Position numbers and translations under genes: made by a program
Shown: positions 61,274-64,000 of the stretch, one piece after another
How the letters are laid out: each line of letters starts with the position of its first letter
Numbering within the stretch: the stretch's first letter is position 1
DNA from: Acinetobacter larvae
Lineage (GTDB): Bacteria; Pseudomonadota; Gammaproteobacteria; Pseudomonadales; Moraxellaceae
Direction of reading: 5' to 3'
Assembly (NCBI RefSeq): GCF_001704115.1
Contig: NZ_CP016895.1
Coordinates: 124,001-188,000, forward strand
DNA: 64,000 nucleotides
Notes under the pieces: model-generated
Database searches by the model: none
The model's input: only the letters and a program-made list of their open reading frames with translations
What the model was told of the DNA's origin: nothing

Positions 61274-64000
61274 ATGACACGATTTTTGGTAACACCGCTC
61301 TCCCTTGCCATACAACGTTCAATCGTATGTGGTATTTCAGGTGCTTTGTTTTATAGTGCGGCCGCACTGGTTCAGGCTGCACCAGCACAAACACTGCATT
61401 ATCGTATTCCAGCCAGTAGTTTGGATCATGCATTGATTTTATTTAGTGCACAGTCTGAAATAGAGTTTGTATTTGATCCCAAAGGTATTAAGCATTTACA
61501 AAGTCAGGGTCTACAAGGTAGTTATAGTGTAGACGCTGGGCTTACTGCGTTATTGGCACCACATGGTTTAGAGGCGCAGCAAACCAGTCGTGGCTATATC
61601 TTGCGGACCACAGCGCCACAGCCGACCTCGACCACAGCATCAGCAACGCAACAACAGCAGGTTACTGCGCCACTTGGTGTCAATTTGCCAGTAGGGCAGA
61701 CGGCTGTGGTGGCACAAATGAGTCCAATTATTTTAAATGCGCAAGCCACGGCTGCTGATGCTGTTTATAAAGCCAATGCCTCCAGTACCTATCTTTCTGC
61801 CGAAGCACTGAATCGTTTTAACCGTAGTTCTCCATCAGATATTTTAAAGGGTATTGCTGGGGTACAAACCGGTGATAGCCGTAATGGTGGTGCTCTGGAT
61901 GTCAATATTCGTGGTATTCAAGGCATGGGGCGTGTGGCTGTAACGGTCGATGGTGCACAACAAGCCATTGAAAGTTATCGTGGTTATGCAGGAACTTCAA
62001 ATCGGAGTTATATTCCAACCGAATTGATTAGTCATGTGACGATTGAAAAAGGTCCAAATACCCGTGCTGGCTCAGCAGGTGGGATTGCCGGAACTGTTGC
62101 CATGCAGACAATAGGGGTGAAAGATATTCTGCTGGAGGGGCAACAACAGGGGGCACGTCTTACGGGGAATCTATGGAGCAATAGTGTCGACCCACAAACA
62201 GCAGAGGGTGCGCATGATTATTCACCTCGGCATAGCAGTTCAGGCTTATCACAGTTAAAAGGACGCTCAGGTAGTATTGCCGTCGCAACGCAAAGTGAAA
62301 AATTTGATGTTGTAGCAGCCTATGCGACACAGCATCAGGGCAATTACTATGCTGGTAAACATGGCAGTAGTCGCTATGATGGTACGCCACAAATGCGTAC
62401 CGTAGCAGATGTGTATAAAGCCGGTGAAGAAGTGCTGAATACTTCCAACCAGAGCGAGTCATTCTTGCTCAAAACCACCATTCGACCGACTGATACACAA
62501 AGTTTGGAATTGGGCTATCGTTATTTTGATGGCGAGTTTGGCGAGATTATGGGGTCGGCGTTATTCCGTGGCAATGGCAGCAGTATTCCACAGTGGCCAA
62601 CTGGTAATATGCGCATCAATAGCTATACCGCCAAATATCAATACAACCCTGAAAATCCGCTGATCAATTTTAAACTCAATACTTGGTTTAGCGATGCGAA
62701 GAATCATCAGCTCAATGCCGGACCAACTGCACCCGCATCTCAAGCCTCTACGGTGAGTCCAGACTATAACTGGTCTAGACTGCGTAACTGGCGCTGGGGA
62801 ACAGACTTTAGCAATGAGTTATTGTTCAAGCCCAAATGGGGCGATCTCATGTGGACTGTTGGAGGTTCGTTCTTGGTGGAGGATATTCGCCCGAATCATG
62901 TGGAGGTGACAGAAGAAGATCGTCTCAATAATCGGGTGCTCAGAGATGCCAAACGTTACGAAGCGAGTTTTTTATCGCAATTAAACTTTAAACCGACCGA
63001 TAAAATCGAACTTTATGCAGGGGGGCGTTATACTTATTTCCGCAATGAAGACCGTAACCGCATGGCGCATCGTGAAACGATTTATAGTAATAAACCGCAT
63101 AAACGCGTGCATTTAAGTTTACGGACAGCAACGGGTTGGACGCGTTATGGTTATGTCGAGTGGTATCCAACACAAAATGGTGAATATGTTGCTGCACAAA
63201 ATCCAGGTGAATTGCTCCTCAGTGGCAATAGCAAGGATATTATGATCAATGCCTATGGGGGTCCGTATACGCTGGAAGAATTTGAAAAATTCTTGGGTGG
63301 GAAAGTCATCGGCTATGATGTTGATAAAAATGAACAGCCGGGTGTAATTGACCGCTATGAATATCACTATGATGATAAGTTAAAACAAAGTGGTGAAAGT
63401 TTTGCTCCATTCTTTGGTGCGAGTTATCAACTGACCGATTATGCACATGTCTATGCCAGCTATAAAGAAGCGATTCGGGTACCTGGTTTATTTGAAACCA
63501 CAATGGGAACCATGGCTGGTTTAATTCCAACCGATCAAGCCCTTAAACCAGAACGTTCTCGAAATATTGAAGTGGGTATCAGTGCCTATAAAGATCAGCT
63601 CTTTAGCACAAATGATATGGCACGGCTCAAGGTCAATTATTTTAATACGGACATTAAAAACTATATTGCCCGCTACTTTAATGGTGAATACCTCAACATG
63701 TATAACAGTGATAGTTATCGTGTTTCTGGGATGGAACTACAGGCGATGTATGATGTGGGGCAGTATTTTGCCGATCTGGCGGTGACCAAGTACTTTAAAG
63801 CCAGAACCTGTGATGCAAAAATTGCCCAACGGATCCGTGAGCAGGGCTTGCCGGATACACCAGACTGTACCGAAGGTGGTTTTGATGGTTCTTATGTGAA
63901 TACACAAAATCCACCTGATCACACGATTGCACTGACTTTAGGAAGTCGTTGGTTGGATAATAAATTGACTTTAGGTACTCGAATGACACAAACCAGTGGT
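61274..64000 (+). CDS. TonB-dependent receptor with N-terminal signalling domain (3' end outside window)
   Basis: Read by hand from the ATG at 61274 to the right edge, 909 codons without a stop. After a signal region, residues from about 40 to 115 are an STN signalling domain (LHYRIPASSLDHALILFSAQ, LTALLAPHGLEAQQTSRGYI). The plug follows with SSPSDILKGIAGVQTGDSRN, DVNIRGIQGMGRVAVTVDG and IEKGPNTRAGSAGGIAGTV. The barrel includes VPGLFETTMGTMAGLIPTDQ and LKPERSRNIEVGI, which resemble heme or hemoprotein receptors. With FecI and FecR it forms a surface-signalling uptake system. Acinetobacter HphR-type hemophilin receptors have this layout, but the ligand is inferred. Confidence 0.88.
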   Translation, partial: MTRFLVTPLSLAIQRSIVCGISGALFYSAAALVQAAPAQTLHYRIPASSLDHALILFSAQSEIEFVFDPKGIKHLQSQGLQGSYSVDAGLTALLAPHGLEAQQTSRGYILRTTAPQPTSTTASATQQQQVTAPLGVNLPVGQTAVVAQMSPIILNAQATAADAVYKANASSTYLSAEALNRFNRSSPSDILKGIAGVQTGDSRNGGALDVNIRGIQGMGRVAVTVDGAQQAIESYRGYAGTSNRSYIPTELISHVTIEKGPNTRAGSAGGIAGTVAMQTIGVKDILLEGQQQGARLTGNLWSNSVDPQTAEGAHDYSPRHSSSGLSQLKGRSGSIAVATQSEKFDVVAAYATQHQGNYYAGKHGSSRYDGTPQMRTVADVYKAGEEVLNTSNQSESFLLKTTIRPTDTQSLELGYRYFDGEFGEIMGSALFRGNGSSIPQWPTGNMRINSYTAKYQYNPENPLINFKLNTWFSDAKNHQLNAGPTAPASQASTVSPDYNWSRLRNWRWGTDFSNELLFKPKWGDLMWTVGGSFLVEDIRPNHVEVTEEDRLNNRVLRDAKRYEASFLSQLNFKPTDKIELYAGGRYTYFRNEDRNRMAHRETIYSNKPHKRVHLSLRTATGWTRYGYVEWYPTQNGEYVAAQNPGELLLSGNSKDIMINAYGGPYTLEEFEKFLGGKVIGYDVDKNEQPGVIDRYEYHYDDKLKQSGESFAPFFGASYQLTDYAHVYASYKEAIRVPGLFETTMGTMAGLIPTDQALKPERSRNIEVGISAYKDQLFSTNDMARLKVNYFNTDIKNYIARYFNGEYLNMYNSDSYRVSGMELQAMYDVGQYFADLAVTKYFKARTCDAKIAQRIREQGLPDTPDCTEGGFDGSYVNTQNPPDHTIALTLGSRWLDNKLTLGTRMTQTSG

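Noticed and set aside
1..64000. CRISPR arrays, tRNA or rRNA genes, insertion sequences
   Set aside because: No regularly spaced repeats, no cloverleaf-like sequence and no transposase were seen on either strand.

Overview
The window looks like a chromosomal segment of an Acinetobacter (Moraxellaceae). The main reason is the capsule (K) locus layout: wza on the minus strand at the left edge, divergent from a plus-strand cluster that runs gna - sugar genes - wzx - glycosyltransferases - wzy - initiating transferase - galU - ugd - gpi - gne1, with pgm facing back at it. The right flank (malic enzyme, then argS) differs from the lldP flank usual in A. baumannii, so a non-baumannii species is likely. 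Species cannot be fixed from the sequence alone. I see no tRNA, rRNA, CRISPR array, insertion sequence or prophage.

Region 1 (1-21990) is the capsule locus. RmlB and RmlA make dTDP-4-keto-6-deoxyglucose. A fused 3,4-ketoisomerase/N-acetyltransferase and a DegT-type aminotransferase should turn this into a dTDP-3-acetamido-3,6-dideoxyhexose (Fuc3NAc or Qui3NAc). RmlC and RmlD are absent, so rhamnose is not made here. Gna supplies a hexosaminuronic acid precursor. One initiating transferase plus four glycosyltransferases suggest a K unit of about five sugars, flipped by Wzx, polymerised by an EpsG-like Wzy and exported through Wza. The gene in the ugd position lacks the usual catalytic Cys and Lys of UDP-glucose dehydrogenases.

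Region 2 (22111-28733) is housekeeping: maeA, argS, a SPOR-domain protein, a lipoprotein, a secreted choloylglycine-hydrolase-type enzyme and a possible 47-residue membrane protein. Region 3 (28790-35634) is a type I secretion operon (TolC-like, LapB-like ABC exporter, HlyD-like adaptor) with no substrate gene in view. Beside it lie two very AT-rich genes: a small Cys-rich protein and a serine-recombinase-like protein that has lost its active-site residues but keeps a DNA-binding C-terminus.

Region 4 (35644-43437) is acetoin catabolism: an AcoR-like GAF regulator without the sigma-54 AAA+ domain, divergent from acoA-acoB-acoC-lpd and an acetoin/butanediol dehydrogenase. AcoC carries two E3-binding-like domains. 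Region 5 (43545-49244) holds a DUF2939 protein and a chaperone-usher fimbrial operon (subunit, chaperone, usher, tip adhesin).

Region 6 (49673-64000) is mostly iron and heme: a DUF3325-DUF3649-PepSY membrane operon, heme oxygenase with a YbaN-like partner, and a FecI-FecR-TonB-receptor system cut by the right edge. Three Fur-box-like sites mark it. It is interrupted by a D-amino-acid module (permease, LysR regulator, DadA-like dehydrogenase, RidA) and a periplasmic alpha-carbonic anhydrase.
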